A stretch of 64,000 nucleotides of DNA from contig JAQFVV010000018.1 in NCBI GenBank assembly GCA_028023455.1, positions 5,297,800-5,361,799 of the forward strand, read 5' to 3'. A program made the position numbers and the translations under genes. Position 1 is the first letter of the stretch. Every line of letters begins with the position of its first letter. This document shows positions 1 to 11,010 of the stretch, one piece after another. The notes beneath the pieces were generated by a model that saw only the letters and a program-made list of their open reading frames with translations, searched no databases and was not told the origin of the DNA. This DNA comes from Epiperipatus broadwayi (Eukaryota; Onychophora; Udeonychophora; Euonychophora; Peripatidae).

Positions 1-224
1 TTGTTCAGGAAACTTATAGGGGGGGGGGGTGTACTTTTAAATTACAGTATTATCAAAAAGATGGTTAAGAGTGGATGGGATGTAAGAAGTAAACAAAGGG
101 TAGGTGATTCAGATATAAACATAGATGTGGAGAGGGAGTGGGTCTGTAAAACTAATAATAAACAAGGTAATTACAAATATAGAGAAAAGTCAAAAAAATT
201 ATAAAAGGATGGTAAGAAAGGAAG

Positions 225-840
225 AAATTGTTAAAATTATATATTTGAATATGCAAAGTGGTAGGAGACCAGAAAAGTGGCAGGAATTAAACAAAGCTGT
301 TAAAAATGAAGGGCTCAAGATAGTACCAGTAGTAGAAACACATCTAAGAGAAGAACCTAAACTGGAAAATTTTGTATGTTAGGATATAAATAGAAAAGAA
401 AAAAGTCGTGGTTGTATAGGAGTTATGTAAAAAAAAATATTTAAATAATGTAAGGTATCAAGAATATTTGTGATTTGAGATAAGGTTAAGAAGACAAAAA
501 CTGATGGATGTTATAGTTTATATGGCCACTGAATAACATCAAACTATAATGAATAAAATAGTAGCACATATAAATGCCTAGTTAATGATATACAATTTCA
601 AAAAAAAAAAGAGGAAGAAAATAATGGTTGTAGGGGATATAAATGGGCATATTGAAGAAATTGATGACATGGATAACAAGGGACAGCTTTTGAAAGTTTT
701 TTGTTAGAAAGTGAATTTGAGCTTTAGCAATTTATCAAATATTTATGAGGGACAATGGTTAAAAATAATATATTTCATGCAATTTATGTATTAGTAGAGA
801 AAGAGGGAATGGATATAAAGTATTAGTAATCATAACTTCT
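225..840 (+). pseudogene. LINE APE-type endonuclease remnant
   Basis: A reading frame at 125-382 carries IIYLNMQSGRRPEKWQELNK followed shortly by VPVVETHLRE, the start of an APE-like endonuclease: the LN-Q strand, then the catalytic-region glutamate in VETHLR. After stops, MVVGDINGHIEE (about 624) matches the GD-N step of the same fold, and frame-shifted pieces resembling the next strands follow to about 840. In life this domain would nick target DNA to prime reverse transcription. Stops and frame changes make it a pseudogene. The methionine at position 125 is not a meaningful start. Confidence 0.75.
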
Positions 841-1494
841 TTATAATAGAAATGGTTAGTAAAGTGGTGGAAAACAGTAATAAAAGTAAAAATGATAGTA
901 AAAGATGTGGATAGAGAATGAATGATAAGAATAAGTTAGATGAATATAAAATAAAAGTAGAAGAAATCATGAGTTTGATGAAAATAAATATAAGGACTCG
1001 GGTGGAAAGTAGAAAAAGTGGCAAATAGGGTTTTAAGTGAGGCTATTCAAAAGAATAAAAGTATTAGAAAAGTGAGAATTAGTAAAAGTGTAAAAGAGAG
1101 GGGGAAAGCATGCAGAAAATATAAATGTGCTATTAAAAACAAAGAAAGTGAAAAAGATGTTAATATTAAATGGGAAATTATTTTTTAAAAAAAGTTGTCT
1201 AAAATAAATTATATAGAGAGAATGATATTAAATAGTAAATTATGGGAGAATATTAATAAAAGTAGAAGAGATGAGAGTAAAAAATTTTGGAAATATATTA
1301 AAAGGAATATAGGGGAGAGAGAAATAGTATTACTAAATGATGAGGAAAGTGTGTAGCTCTAGAGAAAAATTAGAAATAATCTTTAATAAGTATTTAATGG
1401 ATATAAAAAAGTATGTTAGATGTAAAGGACAGAGTGATAACAAACACAAAATCACATAGTAATGGAAATATTAGTTTACAGAAAATGAATTGAT

Positions 1495-2310
1495 ATGAGG
1501 CAGGGAAGAAATTAAAACATAGAAAGGCAACAGGTTTAGATGGATGGGTAGCAAAGATGGTGATGAATTTGGGAAATAGGGCAAAATTAAATCTATTATG
1601 TTTTAATAAGATGGTACAGAAGACAGAATTTCCAAATAGCTGGAATAATACAAGAATAAGGGAAAGGCTAAGAACTATAGAAAGATAATTATAAACCGAT
1701 AGTGATAATGTCAGTATTATATAAAGTTTTTGCATATATGATGGCTGGAAGAGTGGCAAAATGAATGGAAGAAAATAATATAATGGGAAAAAATGTAAGG
1801 AGGTTTTAGAATGGATAGGCATATAGGAGATAGTTTATTTGTAATCACACAATTTATAGAAATGAGTAGGAATATATAGCCTTTATAGATATAGAGAAGG
1901 CATATGATAGAATAAATAGAAATAGATTATGGGTAAGCTTAGTAAATTTGAGAATGAATGGAGATTTAGTGAATCTTATTAAGAGATTGTATGAAAATAA
2001 TTACCATATGTATGAATTAGGAAATATAGACTTAAAGTTAAAATTAGGGTGGAACTATGGCAACGATGCCCTGTCACTTTTGTTTTTGTTATATTTGAGA
2101 GAAATGAAGAGAGCAATAGAAAGTCCAGGAATAGGGGTAGAGATACCATTAATATATGGCAAGGCAGTGTATATATTATCAGGTCTTTTATTTGGTGATG
2201 ATATATTCTTGTGCACAAAAAGTAAGGAAGATATGGCAGTTATGCTGACAACTTGCACAGGGGTGGGTAAAGAGATGGGTATTAAATGTAATGAAGAAAA
2301 ATCATAAGTA
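1495..2310 (+). pseudogene. LINE reverse transcriptase remnant
   Basis: Ordered RT motifs are visible: KATGLDGWVAKMVMNLGN (about 1525), NYKPIVIMSVLYKVFAYMM (about 1687), then an open frame from about 1870 with motif A YIAFIDIEKAYDRIN, LIKRLYENN, a degraded motif B region (LSLLFLLYLREM), motif C as FGDDIFLC and motif D-like SKEDMAVM...GIKCNEEKS. The catalytic YADD/FADD box reads FGDD here. Motif B has lost the usual RQGCPLSP signature, so the enzyme would be inactive even without the upstream stops. The order and spacing are those of a non-LTR RT. Confidence 0.85.
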
Positions 2311-3081
2311 ACGATGGTAAATGCTGCAGAAATAAGAGAGAATTTTTATTGGGAAATATAAAGTTAAATGTGAATTTGGGAATTGTCTTAAGTAATCAGA
2401 GAAATTGCTTGGATGAATGGGAGAAAAAAATTGAGAAATGAATCCAAAAAAATCAAAGGGACTGATAAAAAAAATGAAATGTTTTCATATAATAAGTATG
2501 ATGTAGCAAGAACTGTATGGAAGAGAGTGGCAGTAGCATGGTTAAATTATGTGCTAGTAAGGAGTTTAGATTACTTAAAACAAGTATAAAGAGAAATAGG
2601 AAGACATACATTAGATGCAGATGTGTGGATGACAAAGAAGGCAATTCAAGGAGAAATGGGATGGTTAAGTTTTTATGAGATGCAAAACGCAAAATTAAAT
2701 TGGTCAATAGATTGCAATTTATGGATAGTAAGAGAATAGCCAAAATAGTATTTAATTGGGTTATGAGTAAAGGACAGACAACAAGATGGGTTAGAAAGGT
2801 AGTATGGTATGCGGAAGATTTGGATAAAGAATTTGTCAGTATACTTATATAAAATGTGGGATAATTCTATAAGGAGAATTGTTGAGTGTATGCCATAATA
2901 AAAAATAGGGAGTTGGAGAACCAGTATGAAGAGTAAAAAGAGTTTAAAATATATATAGAAGCAAACAGAATATTTGGTGTGAGTTAATTTATGATAATAG
3001 CAAGGAAAATAGTTTACTGTTTAAGGCTCAAACATAATCATTAGCAACAAGGGAATATACACATAAATGGAGAAATGTGGG

Positions 3082-3808
3082 TGATTTAGTCTACAAGTTA
3101 TGTATGAAAGGCATGTAAAATATTAGGCATCTGCTAATTGAATGTAAATGCTTATAAGCAGAAAGGATACCAATAATGAAGTTGTGAGAGAATAAATATA
3201 AACAAAATGATTATACAGAAAGTGAGTTCTTGGTTTTCTTGCTAGGTCTTGAAAAAGATATGGGAGATCTAGATATAAAGACCCATGGAGTGAACAAACA
3301 AAGATGACGTTGTGAAAGTGGAATGGAGTATGATGAAGAATATGGGAAAACTTAGAGTGGGGAATGGAAAAGAAAAGTAAGTTGGCTAACAGGTTTTTTG
3401 GGCATATTGGCTGAGATTCCTGACTTCCATAAAGGTCGTAGCACATCACATCCCTGATTTAGGCTGCAAGTTATGTAAGGAAAATATTAGACATCTAATT
3501 GAATGTAAATACCTACAAACAGAAAGAGTACAATTAATGAAGTTGTGGGAGAGTAATTATAAACTAAATGTTTATACAGAAAGTGGGTTCTTGGTCTTTA
3601 TGCTGGGCTTGCAAAAAGATTAGGGGAATTTAAATATAAAAGCCATGGAGTGAACAAAGATGATGTTGTGGAAATGGAATAGAGTATGATGAAGAATATG
3701 GGAAAACTTAGAGTGGGGAATGGAAAGGGAAATTAAGTTGACTAACAGTTTTTTCTGGGCATATTGGCTAAGAGATTCCTGACGTCAATAAAGGTATCAC
3801 ATCACACT
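3082..3808 (+). repeat. Tandem duplication of the LINE 3' end, two units of about 360-370 bp
   Basis: The stretch from about 3082 to 3454 is repeated at about 3455 to 3808 with modest divergence. Both units contain the cysteine-containing tail (LIECK...), then ATGATGAAGAATATGGGAAA, and end in an ATAAAGG...ACATCACA terminal sequence. The second copy keeps a longer readable frame (MKLWESNYKLNVYTESGFLV). The duplication lies at the element's 3' terminus and could reflect template jumping during target-primed reverse transcription or later unequal exchange. Confidence 0.8.
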
Positions 3809-3829
3809 GAATGACAATATATATATATA

Positions 3830-5420
3830 TTATATCTGCTTTATATTTAAATTTATAAATGTTTAAGTTTACTAAATTATTAAAAAAAATTGAAATAAAA
3901 ACAATGATAGATATATTAGTTCAATCTACCTCTTAATATAGTGGGATTTGCCTGTAGTAGGTCAACTAGTTGGATGTTGTGGTTGTTGGCTTGAGGATTC
4001 ATGCTCATCTATATAGATAAGAATGGCTGCTATAAATTTCATCATCATTTGGCCAATTGTAGAAAGCTCATAATTAATATGACCTAGGGTATCACTCAGG
4101 TTATTGTAACTGGCCATGGAGAAATGGCAAGCAGGAGGAAAAATTTGAGGGAAGTGCTAAGGGCAGCTTAGATATCAATCACATCTATGAATAGGTTTTG
4201 GTAGTAGCCATGTCATATAGTAAATTAGAACAACTTTTTTTCTATATTGTTATTAATTAATAAAAATATTTTTTAACTTATACATAAAATTCAAAGAATT
4301 ATTACAACTTTCAAGCAAGTATAATTATTAGAAATAATTTCAGCTTATGAGATCTGTTTTTAATTGGTGGTTATTTTTCAATATAATTCTTGACAGAACT
4401 AATTTTAATCATTTACTAATAAAGTGTTAAAATATGGTTATAAATCACAAGGAATGATAAAAAAAATATTTTTACAAGCTTATTACAAATATTTCAGCAA
4501 CAAAAATTAAAATGGTTTGTAATGAAAACAATGGCAAATATATAAATTCAACTTTCATCCTATAGTTGGGTGTAGTAATACAAAGGAAATTAGAACGCTA
4601 TGAATAGTTGTTGGCTTGAGGTTTGCTGTCAATTAGGTAGAGAGCTTATCATGTCAGTGATTTGGTCATGATAATAGTCCTACCAAAATAGTAAATGACT
4701 ACTATTCTTTTGTATATTATTATTAAAATATTTTCACCATACATGCAAAATTGAAATAACTATTGCAATTTTCTATTAAGTACAATTAATTTATGAGATA
4801 ATTGCTGGATGAAATTATTTCTTTCATATTTTACTTCAATAAAATTTTTTGTCAGGCACAATATGCAAATTTTATAATAGAATATTTAAATGTCCTTAAT
4901 CATTTACCAATAAAAAATGCTATGATAAAAATGACAAATCACAACAAAACACAATTTTTTATGTTTATTATGCTAAAAATTAAAATTATTTTATTGAAAA
5001 TAATGATAAAAAGATTAGTTTGATCTACATCTTGGAACTGGGCATTGTGACATGTCTCTAATCTAACTGTTTGGAAGTTATAAGTAGTTGTAGTTACAGT
5101 TTTGGTACTTGATTATGTATATTAGAATGACTGCTTTAGACCCAATAAGTCACCTGTTAATTTCAAACAAGCTGTTGATAAATATGACCGTTTATCAATT
5201 GGATGGTTGTGTATTACCATGGAAAAATGGTAGGCAGAGACAAAAGTTCAATGTTGTCAATCTTTAGCAAATATACCCCATCTATGAATAAGTCATTGTT
5301 AAAAGTCTTACTTAATTTTCCCCCTATGTTATTAGTATTAGTTAAAATATATTTTCATCAGATAGTCAAATAACTATTACAACTTCTAGACAAATACAAT
5401 GAAATAACATAATTTTATTT
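3830..5420. repeat. Three diverged tandem copies of a non-coding unit
   Basis: Unit A (about 3830-4480), unit B (about 4480-4965) and unit C (about 4966-5420) share blocks in the same order. These include a TTAGTTCAATCTACCTC-like block (3915, 5008), a GTTGTTGGCTTGAGG block (A and B), an ATGGCAAGCAGGAGG / ATGGTAGGCAGAGAC block (A and C), and ATCTATGAATA followed by T-rich and ACAACTT-like sequence. A small (TA)n run lies at 3817-3832. No coding potential was seen. The units are old and B is shortened. The family is unknown to me. Confidence 0.55.
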
Positions 5421-6350
5421 TGCAATATATCCATCACAAGTATTAATTAAACAGTTGATATATTTGAATAGTAGTTTATGATTTCAGTAATTTACAATCA
5501 ATAAAATGACTCAGTGAAGTGGACTCTACAGTATAATTTTTGCAAAACAGGCATTCAAACTTCTTATGAATTCCTGAGCAATAAAGTTATTCAATTATTT
5601 ATTTGGCCCTAGATTGTTAGTATTGTGGTGGAACAATGTCACACAGTGGAGTGTAGGATTTCAATTCTGCCACTTCCACATTCAAACTTATGAACTCCCT
5701 ATGAATAAAATCATGTGATTTTTTTTTTTAGTTATTTAGCTGAAACATTTATAATAAAAAGATACGAAGTTCTTAATATTTATAAACGAGTTTACTCAAC
5801 AAGATTAATGCAGTTTGTGATAGACCCTGAAAAAAGTTAAAAGGCAATGGAAATCAAAAAAAAAAAAAGTTCATTTTTTCTGTTAGTCGACTTTTAAAAA
5901 GTTTATTCAAAAAAGGCATCTAATCGTCAATAGAATCAAAATCTTATTTAAGAAAGGATATCAGAAGAATTTCAGCTAACTCTGGAAAAAACATGTAAAA
6001 ATACATTCTCAAATGTATATTTTACATCACTTTATATTTAAATGAGAATTGTAAACTTTAGTTTACTCGAATATTCAGATATGTTCTCATTTATATCATC
6101 AAAGTATAAAATCTTATAATGTACGGGTTAACATGCTTAACATACCTATAATCCTAATGCCGGTAAAAGTTTCAAAATTAGAATCCCCTCACCCATTATC
6201 AACCTGCTATGCGCCTAATTATTGACAAACTATAGAGATGTCTTTGTATCTATATTTAAAGGCTGTTTTATTTATATCATACAACTATTGAATTTTATTT
6301 GAAAAATTGCTTTAGGATTAAAACTAAAAAGTCTTTATAAAATAGTAAGT
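5421..6350. other. A+T-rich intergenic DNA, no gene seen
   Basis: Homopolymer runs and A+T-rich sequence only. A slightly more complex patch at about 6120-6240 shows no open frame, splice pattern or repeat I recognise. Confidence 0.5.
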
Positions 6351-6443
6351 CATCAGTGGTATAGTGGTTAGCATAGCTGCCTTCTAAGCAGCTGGCCCAG
6401 GTTCACCTCCCGGTCAACACATTTGACATATAAAAAAAAAAAA
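6351..6443 (+). mobile_element. Short tRNA-derived SINE with poly-A tail, copy 1
   Basis: A tRNA-like head (6351-6419) has an A-box-like TAGTGGTTAGCA, a perfect 5-bp anticodon-type stem (GCTGC/GCAGC) around the 7-base loop CTTCTAA, a B-box-like GGTTCACCTCC, and a 3' acceptor strand GTCAACA that matches the 5' strand of the second copy at 27081. A short ATTTGACATAT body and an A-rich tail follow. Shared sequence beyond the tRNA region plus poly-A argues for a retroposed SINE rather than a working tRNA. The T stem has a mismatch. Confidence 0.65.
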
Positions 6444-6899
6444 TATTAAGTCAATAACATATTTTCTTCTATTAGTAATAGGTTTTTAAAGTTATTATTA
6501 ATTTTAAAGTAATTGCACAAAGCAATGAATACTCCTAATAGAAGTTTTATATTTCTGAAGTTAGGTTATTTATGAATGTTTTCATTCGCACAATCAGTAG
6601 TATAATGGTCATAAATCATATAAACCAAACAATAGACATAAAATAATTCCATTCTTTCATTCACCTAATAGATTGACACACATATATATATATTTCATCA
6701 GTTAATAACTTTTACTGAGAAGAATCAGTTTTACATCAGTTTTTACTATTGCTTGTAAAGTTTTTCCATCACCCCCAGTCTCCCAATTACATTATAACAA
6801 TATTTTTGAAATTGCTGAATTTACAATTTTTAAATCTAAAATAAATCATTGTCATCACATCAAATAATGCAACAGTCTATCCAGCAAGTAGTTTATCAC
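6444..6899. other. A+T-rich intergenic DNA, no gene seen
   Basis: Only A+T-rich sequence with a short (AT)n run near 6680. Nothing else is supported. Confidence 0.5.
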
Positions 6900-7190
6900 T
6901 ATTATCCATTGATGTGGGGCAACAGTGTGACCTGTCTCCAGGCATTATTTTCTTTGATGTCCAATGTGCTTCCAATGTTGTAAATCACATCCATTCCTTA
7001 ATGACAACCTTGGTCATTCTCTCCCTCTTGATCAATTCACCATTCCAAATATATCCTTTTCAGGTATATTATTCAGCCTTATCACATGCCCAAAATATTG
7101 TATTTTTTATCTATCATTTCCAACAATTGTCCTTTTTCATTCTCTAAAATCTATTACTTTTCTTAAGTGTCTAATATTTATTTTATAAAG
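6900..7190 (-). pseudogene. Possible LINE C-terminal remnant
   Basis: Read on the minus strand, frame-broken peptides such as YFGHVIRLN, then an R-G-E-R-M-T-K stretch and EWM, fall in the order seen at the C-terminal tail of RTE/craniofacial-like LINE ORFs (YFGHV-R, a basic R-G-R-x-x-T segment, then a tryptophan-containing segment). The intact RTE in this window has WAGHIARRNDNRW in that position. No RT motifs remain. The assignment rests on short motifs only. Confidence 0.3.
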
Positions 7191-7205
7191 TGCAGACAGA
7201 TGAAA

Positions 7206-7361
7206 TTAAATTGAAAGGCTGCAAACCTCTCATGCTTATTATAATTATAATACCCATCAGACAGCTAATCAGATGTTATGATGGCTGTCTGAATAGTGAT
7301 CAAACCATAAACACATAACAAAGAATTATAAGCATGAGAGGTTTGCAGCCTTTCAATTTAA
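7206..7361. mobile_element. Foldback MITE with perfect 34-bp terminal inverted repeats
   Basis: Positions 7206-7239 and 7328-7361 are exact reverse complements, beginning TTAAATTGAAAGGCTGC. The 88-bp centre holds a second, inner inverted repeat (CAGACAGC...GCTGTCTG, about 7258-7299). There is no coding capacity. If the outer TTAA is a target duplication the element would be piggyBac-like; if it belongs to the terminus another superfamily is possible. The perfect arms suggest a fairly recent insertion. Confidence 0.85.
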
Positions 7362-8769
7362 GTTTCTAATGTATGCCAAGAAACTTTCTATAACACTTCA
7401 TTTCAAAAAGTAGTTTATAACTCGGTATCATAATAGTTGGCCTTAGCAGGTAAGAAATAATAATCATAAATTTTCATGCAATTATAAAATATATAAAACA
7501 TCTTAACATTCTAACTAAGGCTTACCCAGTCAAGATTTCATCAGGGGTGGAAGATTACAAACCGATTCTTATTAGAGTCAATAGATATTCATGGATCAAT
7601 TCTTCATCTCTTGATTGACAATATACATATATTAGGTCATCATGGACTTGTTTTTTGAAGACAGATTGCTTAATTCTTGCCCAACCCATCAATTTATCTT
7701 GAGAGCATGAACCCCACTGAAACTTGAATTGTCTGTTTTAAAAAACAATTATCACTTTCTTAATTCTACTCTGCCATTATCTATTTGTGTGATTTAGAAG
7801 CCAACTATTACATTATCTTCCTTCTTTCTCAATGAAATCACTCTAGATGTTATAAATTTCTGAAAATATTTTGACTTCTAGTAATTCTGCTAGTCTCTTG
7901 GTTGAAAGTTTCAGAAATCATTTTCTATTTTCCCTCAATGTTTGTTTCACTACTGGTTTTATCTCAAATTTCTTTTTTACAATTAATTTGAAGTTAATTT
8001 TTGTGCCTATTTTACTCTACAATGCCCTACTGATTTTATTCTGGTTTTCCAAAACTGCATAGAAATTTTAATTAGGCAACTGAAATTCCAAAATAGTTGT
8101 TTTATCCTACACCAGTATGGCCAAGATGTTGACCACAAAGTCTCTGAAAGTCGACCACGTAATTTCTTTTTTTTTGTAAAACTTCTATCTAATTTATTTT
8201 AATACAATTCTAAAACAATAACTCTTGTTTTTATCTTGGGATTTTTTTTAAAATTCAGAACCAGCTCTAGAAAATAATTATTTGTAGGTAATTTAAAATT
8301 GTAATTTAATAAATATTTATAAAGCATTGAGGACAAATTGAATACTAGAGGGAGCTGAGGTAATTTAGCCTTTTGTCTGATGAATTTTCTTATTGGCCAG
8401 ATTGAGTAAAAATTTGAGTGATTTGATTCGTTAAATATGGATCTAGTCTGTTTTCTTTGTGAAATATATTAATATACAATAATCAAAATTGTTTTAATTT
8501 AGCTTCTAAAAATTGAATTATTTTACATTCAAATTGGTTAAATGTAACAAAAAAAATAAAATAATGTTAATAACTGAACAAAAATATAAAACATGAAAAA
8601 TAACCTGCAGTAAAATTATATTTCAACCAATCATTACGTGAAAATGCCATGATTTCTTGTGTTTTAGAAATTACAATTGCTGATTATTCACTTCTGTTGT
8701 CTTTTCTTCATCTAAAATTAAATATTTTAAATGAAAATTTAAATTTAGCCACATTATAAGCCAATATAA
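7362..8769. other. A+T-rich DNA, no assigned gene
   Basis: Minus-strand translations between about 7550 and 8150 give moderately normal-looking but repeatedly stopped peptide, which could be an eroded retroelement body linked to the minus-strand LINE remnant next to it. I cannot name a domain. The rest is A+T-rich. Confidence 0.35.
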
Positions 8770-9030
8770 TACCATGTGAACATGGAAGAATATAGAAGAG
8801 AGAAAACAGATGTGTCAGATAGCAGGCCATGTATCAATGAACATATGTTCAATTGGAAAAATACAAAAATATTGGAGAAGAAAATTTAAAGAAGCTGCTC
8901 ACATGACAATGGCAAAAAATTCCATAAGCAAACCTAGTATGACTACATAATGTATGGAAACCACTAATCAACTTTGCTCTTAGGAAAAAGTGGAGAAATC
9001 AGGAGGAACTTCATAGATAAGTATATGAAA
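8770..9030 (+). pseudogene. Probable Penelope-like (GIY-YIG type) C-terminal fragment
   Basis: After one frame change the plus strand reads HVNMEEYRRE...INEHMFNWKNTKILE followed by RRKFKEAAHMTMAKNSISKP. The order of an EH-like histidine, a W-N-TK-L-E block, an R-KEAAHM block and an ISKPS block recalls the C-terminal region found in Penelope-like and related GIY-YIG-bearing retroelements. That recall is from memory. A stop follows at once, and no RT domain is present upstream. Confidence 0.4.
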
Positions 9031-9050
9031 TTTTCTACTGACTGTTGCCT

Positions 9051-9190
9051 TTGGCAGGATGGCTGAGTTGGATAGTGCATTATCTTAAAATTCAATAATC
9101 AAGCATCTAATGATCCGGGTTCGAATCCCATGCCAGTATTCAGACTAGCAACACCTGAAGTGAGGAGAATAATATCACTTGAAACGTTGT
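9051..9190 (+). mobile_element. tRNA-Leu-like SINE or tRNA pseudogene
   Basis: The head 9051-9136 has a 5' strand TTGGCA that pairs with a 3' TGCCAG-type strand, a D-arm-like GATGGCTGAGTTGGATAG, a CTTAAAA loop (UAA, leucine-like), an extra-arm-length insert and an almost ideal B box GGGTTCGAATCCC. The anticodon stem does not pair well, so it is not a working tRNA. The following sequence contains CTTGAAACGTTGTGCATAT, a type of body seen in many invertebrate SINEs. Confidence 0.5.
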
Positions 9191-9299
9191 GCATATACAA
9201 ATCTGTTTGATGTGCTATTACTAACAACTGAATGTATTTGGAATATTTAAGTAAAGTTAAATTTTTCTAAAGACATTCAATACGCATATTAGATGATGG

Positions 9300-9900
9300 A
9301 AATAGTGCAATATAAAAATACAAATTCAACTATGATTGACTCTTTGAGAAAAATATTTTAACTCATGATCTTCCTTTAACCATTGTAACTGATGATGGAA
9401 CAGCCCTTGTGTCTAGATGGTTCAAAGAATTCTGTATAAATAATAAAGTCAATCTTATATTGATATTACCATTCGACTAAGACAGCAATGGACAAACTGA
9501 TGTTTAATACAAGATATAAAACCTCCAGAAGGCAACAGTAGATGATTAGAAGATGTCCATAGTTAGAATGCTGCTAATCCTGATCACAGTTCCATTTACT
9601 GTTCATGGCAAAACCCCAGATGAAATGCTAAATCAAAGTTGGGAAACAAGTTATCCAAGCTCAAACCTAAACTATCACCCAAGAAAATGAACCAGCAAAT
9701 TATAGCCCTTTTCAAAATGGGTACAAAGGTTTTATGTTATATGTACCCTGACAAAAATTGATTATCAGCTTCAATTGTAGTCTGAAAAGGTCAATACTTG
9801 TAGTGAAAACTTCTGAAGGTCAACTTAAACACCAACTTCATTTTGATCTCAGCCAGCCAAAAATATCCAGCAATGAAGCAGCATAACCAGATCCCACAAA
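9300..9900 (+). pseudogene. Ty3/gypsy integrase C-terminal half, broken
   Basis: Broken plus-strand frames read MIDSLRKIF, LPLTIVTDDGTALVSRWFKE, a degraded D-SNGQTDV at the catalytic-glutamate region and GKTPDEMLNQ, the standard order of the second half of a gypsy integrase core. Further on, VLCYMYPDKN and VKTSEGQLKHQ resemble the GPY/F-like C-terminal region. The catalytic glutamate region is eroded (the usual AE appears as TD). Stops make it non-functional. It belongs with the polypurine tract and LTR just downstream. Confidence 0.75.
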
Positions 9901-10094
9901 TCAACTAACAGCTATCTTATTAGTGACAACCAATATCCAGCCTATACCAGTTTTGCCAACAACAAAATTAGAGACAATAACTAGTTCCAGTACAAGAAAG
10001 AAGAACAGCCTAATCACTACTAAAAGAAGTAATTAAGGAAATAGAAAACTTCCAAAGTATTTGTTGGAGTATATGATGAAATAAAGTGATATTT

Positions 10095-10110
10095 CATCTA
10101 GGGGGAAGAA
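10095..10110 (+). other. Polypurine tract of the gypsy fragment
   Basis: CTAGGGGGAAGAA lies directly before a TGTTACA start. This is the usual polypurine tract and LTR junction of Ty3/gypsy elements. Confidence 0.65.
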
Positions 10111-10450
10111 TGTTACAATCTATTGCTATTCATTCTTTTTTCTTTTAGGAGAAAATGAGATACTTTTCTGAGTTCTGATGAGGATATGGCTGCCTATTAA
10201 ACTAAAAAATGAACATGCAGCCTAGAAAGGGTTTACATTTGCGCTATTAATTTCCAACCCATGTATTGTAAACAAACTCAATAATTGTTGTATGAGATTA
10301 TCCCATGATTGTGTATATCATTATATACAATAAAGCACTTAAAAAATTAATTGAAATTGCCTTCATTAAAAAACATTTTAATATGTGTGAGTGGTGTAAT
10401 AAAATATTATTCATTAAGTGAATAATCTCTAGTCTAATGAAGGACTAACA
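10111..10450 (+). repeat. Gypsy 3' LTR (proposed limits)
   Basis: The LTR start TGTTACAATC follows the polypurine tract. An end at GGACTAACA (10450) gives matching TGTTA/TAACA termini and a length of 340 bp. CAATAAAGCAC (about 10329) would serve as the polyadenylation signal. No 5' LTR was found, so the right limit is inferred only from terminal symmetry. Confidence 0.5.
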
Positions 10451-10679
10451 AAAATTATTAATATATTTCCATCAAGTAGTTTGTGTCAAAGTTGTGAGGA
10501 CAGTAAGTTTGACACAGCAATTAATAACTATATATGAATATATTTAGTTTTACTTTGCTACTATTATTTAATCATAATACCATAACCATTTTCAAATATT
10601 ATCAGTCTAGTACAGAATGAAGACCTGGGTTTAATCTGGTGTCCAATAAATAAGTTTTTCTTATTTCATTCATCCATTA
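10451..10679. other. A+T-rich spacer
   Basis: No feature seen. It separates the gypsy LTR from the CpG-richer segment. Confidence 0.4.
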
Positions 10680-11010
10680 CGGGTGTAATCACTTAGGATT
10701 CAGTTCTACGTGTACTGTATTGTGACATATTCTAGGAATATGTTCTGACCGAATTCTGCTAAGTTTGCTTGCGATTCTCACTTGTTAATGCCAAATGCAA
10801 TTTCTTTGTATTGCTCCATAGAAATAGAATTTCGTTCATTGGTTTTGGGGCTTTTAAATAATTTTCATGTTTGTTTTTATGCAATGAATCCGCCATTCCC
10901 ATGCCCCCGCCATCCTGTAAACAAATCACGATGACCGCGATTGTTACCCCCCCCCTCTCGCCATGTTAACAGGTCGTCGCAGTTTGCTGTAGCGATGTGT
11001 AACTCCCAAA
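10680..11010. promoter_or_regulatory. CpG-containing island, possible promoter or 5' exon of the cotransporter gene
   Basis: Against an A+T-rich background this stretch is complex and contains several CpGs, with CCGCCATTCC, CCCGCCATCC and CGCCATGTTAAC. The last two resemble YY1-type CGCCAT motifs often found near animal promoters. It lies about 0.8-1.1 kb upstream of the SLC5-like coding exon and could hold a promoter or untranslated first exon. There is no direct evidence of a transcription start. Confidence 0.35.

Larger units (their letters stand above)
1..3810 (+). mobile_element. Decayed non-LTR retrotransposon (LINE), endonuclease to 3' end
   Basis: A long degenerate LINE is read in broken frames on the plus strand. 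In order I see an APE-type endonuclease start (about 225-700), the reverse transcriptase (about 1500-2310), a C-terminal region with a conserved-looking GEMGWLSF stretch (about 2650) and a cysteine-containing tail (HLLIECKCL, about 3129). Many stops and frameshifts show that it is dead. The motifs VETHLRE, MVVGDINGHIEE, KATGLDGW, a FGDD catalytic box and SKEDM recall a LINE type I know from tick genomes; that link is memory, not a search. The 5' end may lie outside the window. The 3' end is duplicated in tandem. Confidence 0.85.

Noticed and set aside
1394-1822. 142-codon minus-strand frame
   Set aside because: It is the antisense shadow of the plus-strand LINE RT region.
9051-9136. Functional tRNA-Leu gene
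   Set aside because: The B box is excellent, but the anticodon stem does not pair and a SINE-like body follows.
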